This document shows positions 28,299 through 36,489 of a DNA stretch of 64,000 bases, one piece after another. The translations under genes and the position numbers were made by a program. The stretch is taken from NCBI RefSeq assembly GCF_001650345.1, contig NZ_LVHF01000012.1:62001-126000 (forward strand), read 5' to 3'. Source of the stretch: Photobacterium jeanii (GTDB lineage: Bacteria; Pseudomonadota; Gammaproteobacteria; Enterobacterales; Vibrionaceae). Under the pieces are notes generated by a model. It was not told the origin of the DNA. It saw only the letters and a list, made by a program, of their open reading frames with translations, and did not search any database. Each line of letters begins with the position of its first letter. Position 1 is the first letter of the stretch.

Positions 28299-28319
28299 GG
28301 TGTAACACAATGTTATACC
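28299..28319 (-). promoter_or_regulatory. Inverted repeat over an extended -10 upstream of ynjA
   Basis: The arms GGTGTAACA and TGTTATACC (8 of 9 bases paired, 3-base spacer) lie 24 bases before the ynjA start. On the minus strand the same bases read TGGTATAAC, an extended -10 box. This is how a repressor operator is usually placed; the regulator is unknown. Confidence 0.5.
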
Positions 28320-28421
28320 AAGCTACAAAACCAGACCCGACTAAGAGCGCAAATATTTCAAATAATTACGATTATTTTTCGCAATGAGGGCTAGTTAACA
28401 CCTCGTTAGGGTGTTTTATGC

Positions 28422-28814
28422 TCAATTGATGGCGATTTCAACCGAACGAACCTGTTCTTGTTTGACCACTTGGCTTTCTGGCATTTCAGAAAAGGAGACA
28501 TAGCAAGAAGCTAAGATAGGAATAAGCGCTAACATCAGCGTTTTACCAATATGGTAGTTGCGATACCAGTATTTACGAGAACGAATCTTGAGTAATACGC
28601 CCCACAGAATCAGCACAACGTTAAAACCACCAACCATCAATAGCACATCATTCAGTGCGAGACTTGGGGCGAGTTGTTGCTGCACGAGTATAAAGACGAA
28701 AGCAGGAGGAAGGAGGCTCAGAATAACAAAGACGCGAAGCAGTTTTGGCCACTTGCAAAATTTGTCTTTGAAAATCTGATCTGTTTGCCCCGGAAAAGGC
28801 TTGGAACAGAGCAT
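28422..28814 (-). CDS. Hypothetical membrane protein with two or three helices
   Basis: A 130-residue protein with hydrophobic segments near residues 28-48, 57-77 and 91-111 (LLRVFVILSLLPPAFVFILV, VLLMVGGFNVVLILWGVLL, TLMLALIPILASCYVSF). I do not recognise a family. The ATG at 28814 is preferred because GAGG lies just before it; an ATG 21 bases upstream has no good ribosome-binding site. It is divergent from nothing and convergent with nothing close; it may be an independent unit. Confidence 0.65.
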   Translation of the reverse strand: MLCSKPFPGQTDQIFKDKFCKWPKLLRVFVILSLLPPAFVFILVQQQLAPSLALNDVLLMVGGFNVVLILWGVLLKIRSRKYWYRNYHIGKTLMLALIPILASCYVSFSEMPESQVVKQEQVRSVEIAIN

Positions 28815-28987
28815 AGTGGCCTCACTTGATGTCATTCATCTATACACTGTGATTGGGTAATCACGGTAAGCCACTGCATTTTACTTAATTCATAAATGAA
28901 TAAAAGTTTGTTGATGATTTTATGAACAGTATTTGTGAGTAGACTCAAGAATTGACGTAAACCTGACATTTTCTGACAGGCTAGGAT

Positions 28988-29013
28988 AAAAAAACGGGCA
29001 AAAAGCCCGTTTT
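28988..29013 (-). terminator. Rho-independent terminator of tfoY
   Basis: AAAACGGGC/GCCCGTTTT stem followed by a T-run on the minus strand, 22 bases past the stop. Confidence 0.9.
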
Positions 29014-29035
29014 ATGGTGTTTGCAGGTGTCGAAA

Positions 29036-29626
29036 TTATGACAGTTGGTTAAGAAGCTCACCTCGACGAGTTTCTGTAACAACCGACCAATGTTTACCAC
29101 TGATTGCCCCTTCAAGCGCCCATAATAATTCGATGTTCAGATTGTTGTCATGGGTATCTTGTAAGGCTTTATAAGCATCAAGCGCACCAACTTCCATTAG
29201 TTTGTCCACCGTTTCTATGCCTGCTTTTTTCAGCATGCGCTCGTTAGCAAGACGTAGGTTTGGTAAATCTTTAATGCGAGATGGTCCAACGCTCTTTTTG
29301 GTTTCTTTGTCAGTTTTAGCACCTTCTAAAGAACCTTTTGCATGGTTGAGGATCACTTCAGGTGTATCCCACCAGCATTCTGGAATGGCAAAGTGCTTAG
29401 TTACTACGGGAAACCCGCGTTTTTCGTAAACGTAAGGTTCTAAGTTTGCTGCTTTAAATGTTTCGATGTTGTCTGCATTGGCACGTAGATGAAGACGGTT
29501 TTTTACAACAAGGGCGAACATTGTTTCGCCAGCAAAAATGCCAAAACCGCCAAACATTGATCGTGATTTCACGCTGCCAAAACAATCAAATAATTTTAAT
29601 GTTTCTTTTAGTATTGGTTTATCCAT
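29036..29626 (-). CDS. tfoY: TfoX/Sxy-family regulator TfoY
   Basis: A 196-residue protein with the TfoX N-terminal domain (residues 1-95; [26 protein letters not shown]) and TfoX C-terminal domain (about 110-195; [36 protein letters not shown]). Vibrios have two such proteins: TfoX drives chitin-induced competence and TfoY drives motility and type VI secretion under low c-di-GMP. The c-di-GMP riboswitch in the leader identifies this copy as TfoY. The start at ATG 29626 has GAGAAG before it; an in-frame GTG at 29659 has none. Confidence 0.92.
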   Translation of the reverse strand: MDKPILKETLKLFDCFGSVKSRSMFGGFGIFAGETMFALVVKNRLHLRANADNIETFKAANLEPYVYEKRGFPVVTKHFAIPECWWDTPEVILNHAKGSLEGAKTDKETKKSVGPSRIKDLPNLRLANERMLKKAGIETVDKLMEVGALDAYKALQDTHDNNLNIELLWALEGAISGKHWSVVTETRRGELLNQLS

Positions 29627-29746
29627 GCGACTTCTCGGTGAAATATATTTGGTAGTCACCTAACATCAAGCGAGGAGTTTAGGTTAGCAAAGCACACTTA
29701 ATATATGTCAAAAGCATGTCAACCATATGAAGGTTTTGCATTAAAT

Positions 29747-29855
29747 CCATCGGTAACCCCGCTACCATGAGAGTGAAAACATTTCGATTCACACCCTGTT
29801 AGGCCGGAAGCTTTGCGTCCCATTTTTTCAAATGGTTTGCCCTGTTCGTGACTCA
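29747..29855 (-). ncRNA. GEMM-I (class I) cyclic di-GMP riboswitch in the tfoY leader
   Basis: Read on the minus strand, the segment CACGAACAGGGCAAACCATT, then GGGACGCAAAGC and CCGGCC, then a second hairpin ending in GGTAGCGGGGTTACCGATGG, is nearly identical to the V. cholerae Vc2 aptamer as known from the literature. The P1b-type stem AAACCATT/AATGGG, the conserved GACGCAAAGC core that holds the ligand, and the tetraloop-receptor arm are all present. It lies about 120 bases before the tfoY start. Two TTGACA words between aptamer and gene (29717-29722 and 29706-29711) could support additional promoters that bypass it. Confidence 0.95.
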
Positions 29856-30051
29856 GTAAGCATATCGCAAATAGCAGAATTTCGTTTAATCTGCGCAATA
29901 AAAAATGTGATCTTGCTTCAATAATTAGGTGTTCGTGAGTAATGAATATTCACTATAGAAATGAATATTTGAGCAATTGATCTAATCTTGTATTCGCAGA
30001 ATAGTGTATGCGATAAAGGTGTAAAAGAGTGATATGCGTTGTGAGAATAAG

Positions 30052-30087
30052 AAAAAAGGCCAACGATAGTGATATCGTTGGCCTTTG
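30052..30087 (-). terminator. Rho-independent terminator of purR
   Basis: AAAGGCCAACGATA and TATCGTTGGCCTTT form a long stem followed by a T-run on the minus strand, 25 bases past the purR stop. Confidence 0.9.
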
Positions 30088-30111
30088 AAATTTAAGCAAA
30101 TTAAAGAATTA

Positions 30112-31113
30112 TTAATTCAATTTATGCACAGACTTACGGATAACAAGTTCAGGTGACATCTCGAACACGCGGTTGTCGTGTTTTTTGTCTTTTACTCGCT
30201 CCATCAGAATCTCAACAGCTGTTTTACCAAGGCGGCGTTTAGGCTGGTGGATTGTAGTTAAAGGTGGCGAAAAGTACGGTGCAAGTTCGATGTTGTCGTA
30301 GCCAATAATCGATACATCTTCAGGAACTCGAATTCCATGTTGAACAAAAGTACTGATCATTGACATTGCCATAATGTCGTTAAAACAGAAGATAGCAGTA
30401 GGACGATCTTCCATCGCAATGAAGCGTTCTGTCGCTTTTGCTGCGGTTTCACACTCGAAATCACCTTCGATAATCCACTCAGGATTAATCTCTAGGCCAG
30501 CTTCATTCATCGCGCGCTCAAAACCTTTCAAGCGTTCTTTACAAGTCAGCTTGTTGTGATCGCCAGACAGACAGCCAATCTTAGTGTGACCATTTTCAAT
30601 AAAGTGCTTAATGGCAACGTAACCGCCCACTTCAGCATTATCTTTAATACGGTCAGTTTGTGGTGTTTCTGGTCCCCACATGACTACGCGAGGCATGTCT
30701 TTTTGGCGTTCTAGAAGTTCAAGTAGTTGATCATCAAGGTCAGAACACATCACTAGCAAGCCATCAACACGCTTTTCAGCAAGCATGCGTAGGTAATCAC
30801 GCTGTTTAGATAGGTTACCTTCAGTGTTACACAGGATTAGGGTGTAACCTTCTTTGTAACAGTATTCCTCAACACCATGAACCACTTCCGCGAAGAATGG
30901 GTTGGTTGATTTTGTTACCAACATACCAATAGTGCGAGTTGTGTTACATTTCAAGCTACGCGCTACAGCACTTGGTGCGTAGTTTAATTCATCAACGGCA
31001 GCCAGCACTTTCTTTTGCGTGGCTTCTGCGACAAAACGGGTTTTGTTAATCACGTGAGAGACTGTTGTAGTTGATACGCCAGCCATACGTGCAACATCTT
31101 TAATCGTTGCCAT
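30112..31113 (-). CDS. purR: Purine repressor PurR (LacI family)
   Basis: A 333-residue LacI-family repressor that binds hypoxanthine or guanine and then represses purine synthesis genes. The DNA-binding head [26 protein letters not shown] and hinge helix SAVARSLK match PurR, as do [30 protein letters not shown] and [10 protein letters not shown]. Length agrees with E. coli PurR (341). A PUR-box-like site lies just upstream, consistent with the self-repression known for PurR. Confidence 0.93.
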   Translation of the reverse strand: MATIKDVARMAGVSTTTVSHVINKTRFVAEATQKKVLAAVDELNYAPSAVARSLKCNTTRTIGMLVTKSTNPFFAEVVHGVEEYCYKEGYTLILCNTEGNLSKQRDYLRMLAEKRVDGLLVMCSDLDDQLLELLERQKDMPRVVMWGPETPQTDRIKDNAEVGGYVAIKHFIENGHTKIGCLSGDHNKLTCKERLKGFERAMNEAGLEINPEWIIEGDFECETAAKATERFIAMEDRPTAIFCFNDIMAMSMISTFVQHGIRVPEDVSIIGYDNIELAPYFSPPLTTIHQPKRRLGKTAVEILMERVKDKKHDNRVFEMSPELVIRKSVHKLN

Positions 31114-31159
31114 AGTTATTCTTCTAATAATAGTTTTAATTAATTCTACGGATATACAT

Positions 31160-31175
31160 ACGCTAACTTTTGCTT
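31160..31175. promoter_or_regulatory. Candidate PurR operator upstream of purR
   Basis: ACGCTAACTTTTGCTT agrees with the 16-base PUR-box palindrome ACGCAAACGTTTGCGT at 13 positions, 47 bases before the purR start. Self-repression is known for E. coli PurR. Confidence 0.6.
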
Positions 31176-31262
31176 TCTGTGCCAGCCTAATTTCAATCCG
31201 TACGTTAGGTTCATCACCTAATGACTCTTTCGAGTGTATTTATTCAGCGCGATATAAACGCT

Positions 31263-31292
31263 AAAAGCCGCTTCTCTGATGAGCGGCTTTTC
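31263..31292. terminator. Stem-loop between hutD and purR
   Basis: AAAAGCCGCT/AGCGGCTTTT forms a perfect 10-bp stem with flanking T/A runs on both strands. It lies 268 bases past the hutD stop and would end read-through from the heme operon; a separate short transcript is also possible. Confidence 0.65.
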
Positions 31293-31559
31293 TATTGATC
31301 TTTAAAATCGCGTTACATTGTTAATCGCTTGCGTTCACATTTTACTGAGTGTAGCGCACAGTGCAACGTTTCTGTGCCTCAAGGTGGCAATACTTGATAA
31401 ACATCAACATTAATAATGTAAACATTAGAAAATTGATGCACCTTTATGCATTTGCTTGAGAGAGGGTTGTTAACGCCTGTGATTAGATCAATCAGAGTAT
31501 GTCTCAATATTTCTGATGCGCATCATACAGGCGTTTAATGATAGAAGTAATGATTTGCT
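31293..31559. other. Stretch downstream of hutD without a gene
   Basis: Together with the purR promoter side (31114-31262) this makes 446 bases without a coding frame. Apart from the PurR-like site and the stem-loop listed separately, I see only AT-rich sequence with no repeat or RNA motif that I recognise. Confidence 0.35.
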
Positions 31560-32342
31560 TTAAAGAATGACGGGGTGATCATTCACAGGGTGAGAAGTCA
31601 CTGTGACAGGCCAACCATAAACTCGCTCAATAGTTTGAGGATTAAGTGCTTGCCATGCATCGCCATCTGCTTGAATTTTACCTTGATTGACGATAACAAG
31701 CCTATCAGCATATTGCGCCGCTAAGTTTAAGTCGTGCAATACGATAATCACAGCTGCACCTTGTGCCGCCATTTCTTGGGCGATTTGTAGCGTCTTATGT
31801 TGATGGGCAAGATCAAGCGCTGAAGTTGGCTCATCCAGCATTAAAATTGCTTTATCGTCGGCTTTACTTAGCTGGGTTAATACCCTTGCAAAATGCACTC
31901 GCTGCTTTTCACCACCAGAGAGTGATGGGTATAAACGTGATGATAGCGATGTCACGTCTGTCTTTTCCATCATTTCAGTCGCTATAACTTTAGAATCGCG
32001 TTTGGTGAGTGATAATGGCAGCCCACCCAGTTCGGCAACTTCTTGTGCTGTGAAAGCGAAACTTAAGCTACTGTGCTGAGGTAATACACCTAAATATTTG
32101 GCTAGTTGACGAGGTTGCCACTCGTTTTGAGGTTTATCTAGTAAGTTAATTTTTCCACCGGCTTCAAGCTCACCGCAAAGCACCTTTAGCAGGGTACTTT
32201 TACCAGCACCGTTAGGACCAAGTAGAGCGGTAATTTCGCCATGATGAATATCGATAGCGAAGTTATCCAGCAATGTTTTACCACCTAAAGATAGGTTCAG
32301 ACCTTGGGCTGAAATGGCAACGTGTTTTTCAGCCGCAATCAT
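31560..32342 (-). CDS. hutD: Heme ABC transporter ATPase HutD (HmuV family)
   Basis: Cytoplasmic ATPase of the inner-membrane heme importer. The 260-residue protein has Walker A GPNGAGKST (about 41-49), signature LSGGEKQRVHFARVL, Walker B AILMLDEP and the switch histidine in VLHDLNLAAQYADR. YLGVLPQHSSLSFAFTAQEVAELG matches HmuV. It overlaps hutC by four bases and is the last gene of the tonB1-exbB1-exbD1-hutBCD operon. Confidence 0.92.
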   Translation of the reverse strand: MIAAEKHVAISAQGLNLSLGGKTLLDNFAIDIHHGEITALLGPNGAGKSTLLKVLCGELEAGGKINLLDKPQNEWQPRQLAKYLGVLPQHSSLSFAFTAQEVAELGGLPLSLTKRDSKVIATEMMEKTDVTSLSSRLYPSLSGGEKQRVHFARVLTQLSKADDKAILMLDEPTSALDLAHQHKTLQIAQEMAAQGAAVIIVLHDLNLAAQYADRLVIVNQGKIQADGDAWQALNPQTIERVYGWPVTVTSHPVNDHPVIL

Positions 32343-33376
32343 GATAGGCGTCCTTTTTGTTTAACTAATAAGAAGATAAAGAATGGCGCACCCAGTAATG
32401 CAGTAATAATACCAACAGGAAGTTCAGCAGGAGCTGCAATAACGCGCGCTACCATATCGGCAACCAGTAGAATTAGCGCGCCCAGTAATGCAGATAACGG
32501 GATCAAAGTCTTGTGGTTAGGTCCGGTAAGCATGCGGCCTAAGTGAGGAATAATCAGACCAATAAAGCCAATAACACCGGTTAGCGAAACACAAACGCCA
32601 ACGCCTGCGGCACACAGTAATATTAAGCTGCGTTTAAGTCCTTGGACATTCACGCCCATGTGTTTAGCTTCGGCTTCACCAAGTAAGAATGCGTTAAGCG
32701 CATTTGCTTGACGATCAAACAGCCACAGTAATAGACCTAAGGTCGAGAAGGCGAGGGCAATACCCGGCCAAGTCGCCCCGGCAAGAGAGCCCATAGACCA
32801 GAGTGCTAAATCACGAAGTGCCTGATCGTCCGCCAGATAGTTCATTAGACCTAGCGCAGCGCCAGAAAGTGCGCCAATAGCGACACCGGCCAATAACATC
32901 ACGGTGACCGATGTGCCATGCTTGCTGGTACCCAGTTGGTACACTAGCCAAGTGCTGGCAGCACCACCAATAAATGCCATGATTGGCACTGTGCCTAAGG
33001 TTAATAGAATTGGAAAGCTTGCGGATAACGAGCCAAATAGCACAATAGCTAATGCTGCACCTAAGCTGGCACCACCGGATACACCTATGATGCCAGGATC
33101 GGCTAGTGGGTTTCTAAATAGCCCCTGCATTACAGCACCACAAATTGCCAAAATAGCGCCAATAGCGATACACAATAAGGTGCGTGGCAGACGAATTTGA
33201 TGAATCACAATTTGAATATGCGCAGGCAATTCATTTTGCCACGGCGTCAGGGCTTTAAGGCTCTGTCCAAAGGAGATCGCCATTGGGCCGACAATAACGG
33301 ATGTAACAACCGCCAGTAGTAATATGCTTAGCCCGACAGGGAAAACAATTTTTGTTGGTAATCTGTGCAACTGCAT
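32339..33376 (-). CDS. hutC: Heme ABC transporter permease HutC (HmuU family)
   Basis: A 345-residue FecCD-type permease with about ten membrane segments. AICGAVMQGLFRNPLADPGIIGVSGGASLGA and VCVSLTGVIGFIGLIIPHLGRMLTGPNHKTLIP are the hallmark family stretches; the second contacts the ATPase. It forms the heme channel with HutD and receives heme from HutB. It starts 36 bases after hutB and is coupled to hutD by overlap. Confidence 0.93.
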   Translation of the reverse strand: MQLHRLPTKIVFPVGLSILLLAVVTSVIVGPMAISFGQSLKALTPWQNELPAHIQIVIHQIRLPRTLLCIAIGAILAICGAVMQGLFRNPLADPGIIGVSGGASLGAALAIVLFGSLSASFPILLTLGTVPIMAFIGGAASTWLVYQLGTSKHGTSVTVMLLAGVAIGALSGAALGLMNYLADDQALRDLALWSMGSLAGATWPGIALAFSTLGLLLWLFDRQANALNAFLLGEAEAKHMGVNVQGLKRSLILLCAAGVGVCVSLTGVIGFIGLIIPHLGRMLTGPNHKTLIPLSALLGALILLVADMVARVIAAPAELPVGIITALLGAPFFIFLLVKQKGRLS

Positions 33377-33412
33377 AATGACACTAAATAAACAGGGGAG
33401 ATAATGAGTTAA

Positions 33413-34246
33413 TTAAGGGTAGAAAACTTGGTTTAGGCGCTCAGCCTCGCTGAGGCTCTTTAGACCTAGCCCGCCAATCAGTGCGGTACCATCAATCACT
33501 ACCACCGCTTTTTTTGCACCCGCAGGCGTTGCTGCAAGCAGTGGCATTTTTTCTAGTAAGCCGTCAGCTTGACCAATGCTGTTGTAAGTACGGCTACTTA
33601 GCATGATCACATCTGGCTGCATCTCAACCATTGCTTCGGTAGAAATCGGTTTGTAAGATTCGATTTGCGCTGCTGCTGGGTTAACAGCACCCGCAAGGCG
33701 GATCACTGTATCTGCAGTTGTGTTATTACCACCAACGGTAGCAGGGCGACCTTCATGGATTGATAGAAACAGTACGCGGATTGGCTGCTTTACACTTTGG
33801 TTATTAGCCTTGATGTTAGCGACTTGCTGGTTAACCTTTTGTTTTAGGTTAACTGCTTCGCTTTCTTTACCTGTGATACGGCTAATGGTGTCGATACGCT
33901 TTAAGAGATCCGTTACGGTTTCGCCTGAATTGACGATATCAATTTCAATCCCAGCTTGCTTAACCATATCTAACGTGGTTTTGGGACCCATTTCTTCTGA
34001 ACCTAAAATGCGAGTTGGCGTTAGGGCGATAAGGCTTTCAGCAGACAATGCTCGATGGTAGCCGAGCTTGGGAATGTCGTTGCTTACCATCGAGCGGCTG
34101 GTGGCATCTACAGCAACGACTTGGTTTTGTGCGCCCATAGCGTTAATCAACTCAGTAATGGCAGAGCCTGCGCTGATAATTCGCTCGTTCGCCCAACTGT
34201 TTGTTGTTGCAAGTAAAAGTGTTGTGGCAAGCACTAAGCGTTTCAT
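33413..34246 (-). CDS. hutB: Periplasmic heme-binding protein HutB (HmuT family)
   Basis: A 277-residue type III binding protein that carries heme through the periplasm. The signal peptide covers residues 1-19 (cut after SWA). ERIISAGSAITELINAMGAQNQVVAVDATS, PKLGYHRALSAESLIALTPTRILGSEEMGP (with the tyrosine that ligates heme in the GYHR region) and VMLSSRTYNSIGQADGLL match HmuT. It overlaps the exbD1 stop by one base. Confidence 0.92.
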   Translation of the reverse strand: MKRLVLATTLLLATTNSWANERIISAGSAITELINAMGAQNQVVAVDATSRSMVSNDIPKLGYHRALSAESLIALTPTRILGSEEMGPKTTLDMVKQAGIEIDIVNSGETVTDLLKRIDTISRITGKESEAVNLKQKVNQQVANIKANNQSVKQPIRVLFLSIHEGRPATVGGNNTTADTVIRLAGAVNPAAAQIESYKPISTEAMVEMQPDVIMLSSRTYNSIGQADGLLEKMPLLAATPAGAKKAVVVIDGTALIGGLGLKSLSEAERLNQVFYP

Positions 34247-34665
34247 TATTTTTCCTCTTCCATTAGTAGTTGAGTTGCTTTGATTTGATGTTGTTGAAGT
34301 AGCGCCAATAGCTTGAGCATCTGTTCAACAGACGCGCCTTTATCTGCACCAATCACAATCGGTTTGTTTGGATTTGCTTTGACCTGAGTTATCAGATCGG
34401 TTTCAAAGCTTTCCCAATCTTCTGACTCTTCACCTTGCAAAGCCCAGTAAGGTGCTTTTGCAAGTAAGTTAATGGTGATGGGATCCGCTTGGGTTTCTTC
34501 CAACACTTCGGTACTGGTTTGCGGTAGGTCAACATCCAAAGATTGGATTTTCACGCTGGCGGTAAGTAACAAGAACACCATGACAATGAAAATAATATCG
34601 AGCAGTGGTGTTAAGTCTGGTTTTAACTCATCGGCATCCCTGGCTTGGTTATTGGTTCGGATCAT
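34246..34665 (-). CDS. exbD1: TonB-system energy transducer ExbD1
   Basis: A 139-residue protein with a short cytoplasmic end, one membrane segment (about 21-43; DLTPLLDIIFIVMVFLLLTAS) and a periplasmic domain. The membrane aspartate (D in LLDIIF) is the residue through which proton flow is coupled in ExbD/TolR/MotB. It works with ExbB1 to energise TonB1. Overlaps exbB1 by four bases and hutB by one. Confidence 0.93.
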   Translation of the reverse strand: MIRTNNQARDADELKPDLTPLLDIIFIVMVFLLLTASVKIQSLDVDLPQTSTEVLEETQADPITINLLAKAPYWALQGEESEDWESFETDLITQVKANPNKPIVIGADKGASVEQMLKLLALLQQHQIKATQLLMEEEK

Positions 34666-35360
34666 GCGCTAGCCTCAGGCATTTTTGCATCGGCTGTCAT
34701 GTGCTTGGTTACTGATGTTGGGGTCTCTGCGTTGAGGTTAATTCCTTCGATCCACAAGTTACAGTGGTTAAGCGAATGCTCTAGCTTTGCTGTCACGTTA
34801 TCTGCCCATAGGCCCAGTAGCTGTGCGCCAGTAATCGCAGGCAGGGCGATGATCAAACCTGCTGCAGTTGTTCGCATCGCAAGTCCTAGACCATCAGCAA
34901 GATCATTGGGTGTTACCGCACCAGAAGATGCTGCAATACCTTTAAACATCTCAATCAAACCCAACACTGTGCCCAGTAGGCCAAGCAACGGGCTGATCAC
35001 ACCGATTAACGCTAAGAAACGTAATCCAGCACGAAGTTGTTTACGTTTTTGTTGTAGCCAAATACCTGCTGCATCTTCGCGCAGTGGTTTATCAAAATGA
35101 CGATGAGCAATCAGCATTGCCACACCCTTATAAAGCAAAGGGCGCTTTGTTTTTAAATCGGTTGCCAGTTGATCGAGTTGGCTTTCGTTATGGCGATCTT
35201 GCATTGCAAGAAGTGCATTGATTTTTGAGTGACCAACACCTGTGCAGAGTAAAACTTGGATACTGCGTTCAAGCAGAATCATTAAGGTCATTGCAGAACA
35301 GAAAAATAAAGGCCATGCCATAAGACCAAATTGGTCTAGGTAGGTGGTAAGCGCGTTCAT
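34662..35360 (-). CDS. exbB1: TonB-system proton channel subunit ExbB1
   Basis: A 232-residue MotA/TolQ/ExbB protein with three membrane segments (about 15-33, 127-150 and 165-190). LALIGVISPLLGLLGTVLGLIEMFKGIA and GLGLAMRTTAAGLIIALPAI are the family core that lines the proton path. It forms the inner-membrane motor with ExbD1 and TonB1. Three bases separate it from tonB1. Confidence 0.93.
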   Translation of the reverse strand: MNALTTYLDQFGLMAWPLFFCSAMTLMILLERSIQVLLCTGVGHSKINALLAMQDRHNESQLDQLATDLKTKRPLLYKGVAMLIAHRHFDKPLREDAAGIWLQQKRKQLRAGLRFLALIGVISPLLGLLGTVLGLIEMFKGIAASSGAVTPNDLADGLGLAMRTTAAGLIIALPAITGAQLLGLWADNVTAKLEHSLNHCNLWIEGINLNAETPTSVTKHMTADAKMPEASA

Positions 35361-35363
35361 AAC

Positions 35364-36095
35364 TTAATCCAACTTGAAACGAACAGGAATTTGTACACGG
35401 TGGGCAATGGCTTGCCCGTCAATAATATGGGAAGAAAACTTCCAGTCTTTAATTGCTGCAATAGCAGCGTCATCAAGAACGTTAGCGCCTGATGATTTAA
35501 TCAAGCGTTGTTTAACTTGTTTACCTGAGCTATCAATCCAAATTTCAACCAGAACTTGTCCTTCAATACCACGTCGTTTTGCTATGCGTGGGTACTGCAC
35601 TGGACTAGGGCGCGTTGCAAACGTAGGTTGAGATACCAATTTAGGTTGGCTATTTACCCCTGAAGAAGCCTGATTTTTCACTTGTGGTTTCGACTGTTCA
35701 GCCGTTGATTTAACGGTTTTCTCTACTTTCTTTTTAACGGGCTTCGTTTCTTTTTTGACGACCTTTCTCGGTTCAGGTTTTGGCGTAGGCTTTGGAGGCG
35801 TCTTTTTCGGTGCGACTTCTTTTTGGGTCTTAACCTTTTTCTTCACTAGTTTTTTTTGTTTGGTTTGAACTGGTTGCTTTTTAACAACGGGCTTCACTTC
35901 CGGTTGAGGTGTCGGAGTCACTTCTTGTACAGGTTGCGGTTTAGGTTGCGGAACAGAAACAAGATTTAAGGACACACGCGTAGACTCTGCGCCGACAGGC
36001 ATTGCCATAACGGTTTTAGTCGGCACCGCAGAGAAGATGATGGTATGAAAAAGGATCGACGCTGATCCCGCTAATATGTATCGCTTAATGTTCAC
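35364..36095 (-). CDS. tonB1: TonB1 energy-transducing protein
   Basis: A 243-residue TonB: an N-terminal membrane anchor (about 8-28), a long Pro/Lys/Val-rich periplasm-spanning region (about 55-140; repeated KPKPEP- and KKTPPKPTP-type units) and the C-terminal domain PVQYPRIAKRRGIEGQVLVEIWIDSSGKQVKQRLIKSSG that touches the TonB box of outer-membrane receptors. It transfers proton-motive force to heme and siderophore receptors. It is the first gene of the operon and faces hutW across a region containing a Fur-like site. Confidence 0.93.
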   Translation of the reverse strand: MNIKRYILAGSASILFHTIIFSAVPTKTVMAMPVGAESTRVSLNLVSVPQPKPQPVQEVTPTPQPEVKPVVKKQPVQTKQKKLVKKKVKTQKEVAPKKTPPKPTPKPEPRKVVKKETKPVKKKVEKTVKSTAEQSKPQVKNQASSGVNSQPKLVSQPTFATRPSPVQYPRIAKRRGIEGQVLVEIWIDSSGKQVKQRLIKSSGANVLDDAAIAAIKDWKFSSHIIDGQAIAHRVQIPVRFKLD

Positions 36096-36193
36096 TGGTT
36101 TACTCGCTGAGTTATCGCAGTCTTGATGTCGTCGTTGAGTGTTATATCAACTACGTCATTTGTTCGAATGAAATCCATTATCCACGAAAGGCG

Positions 36194-36212
36194 AATAATA
36201 TCAATTATCATT
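36194..36212. promoter_or_regulatory. Candidate Fur box
   Basis: On the minus strand TGATAATTGATATTATT contains one perfect TGATAAT half-site and a weaker second half. Iron repression by Fur is established for the homologous V. cholerae heme genes, and the position, 99 bases before the tonB1 start, fits. Confidence 0.6.
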
Positions 36213-36460
36213 TGCAATATTATTTGAGTCTGAATATGATGCCTACACAAACAAGCCAGACCACTAAGCGAACATTCGCTTACATCATAAAAAACAAAGA
36301 GATAGCAGCATAACTTTACTTATACAAAACGACATGCTGTCTGCTCTAAAGTGGCTGGAAATTAGTCAGTCTGTCACAAGCTCAACACTATGACGGTGTA
36401 AGCCTGTCTTGATGGTTCAATGATGGGTGCACCCAGATTGATAGAGCACGTTGTTAATAC

Positions 36461-36488
36461 CTTTCTAATCAATAGCTTGATTAGAAAG
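36461..36488 (+). promoter_or_regulatory. Perfect 12-bp hairpin ending one base before the hutW start
   Basis: CTTTCTAATCAA and TTGATTAGAAAG pair perfectly around the loop TAGC. The 3' arm contains AGAAAG, the only purine-rich stretch near the ATG at 36490, so in mRNA the stem would hide the ribosome entry site. Confidence 0.75.
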
Positions 36489-36489
36489 T

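Larger units (their letters stand above)
36096..36489. promoter_or_regulatory. Divergent tonB1/hutW control region
   Basis: This 394-base space between divergent heme genes contains the Fur-like site at 36194-36212, a 12-bp palindrome TGGGTGCACCCA at 36424-36435 and the hairpin at 36461-36488. The hutW leader may therefore be long, over 200 bases if its promoter lies at the Fur-like site. No coding frame is supported. Confidence 0.65.

Noticed and set aside
28304..28320. Zur box upstream of the ynj operon
   Set aside because: Only one TGTTATA half-site is present. The second arm is placed with a different spacing and sequence than the Zur 7-1-7 palindrome, so I treat the inverted repeat as a different operator.
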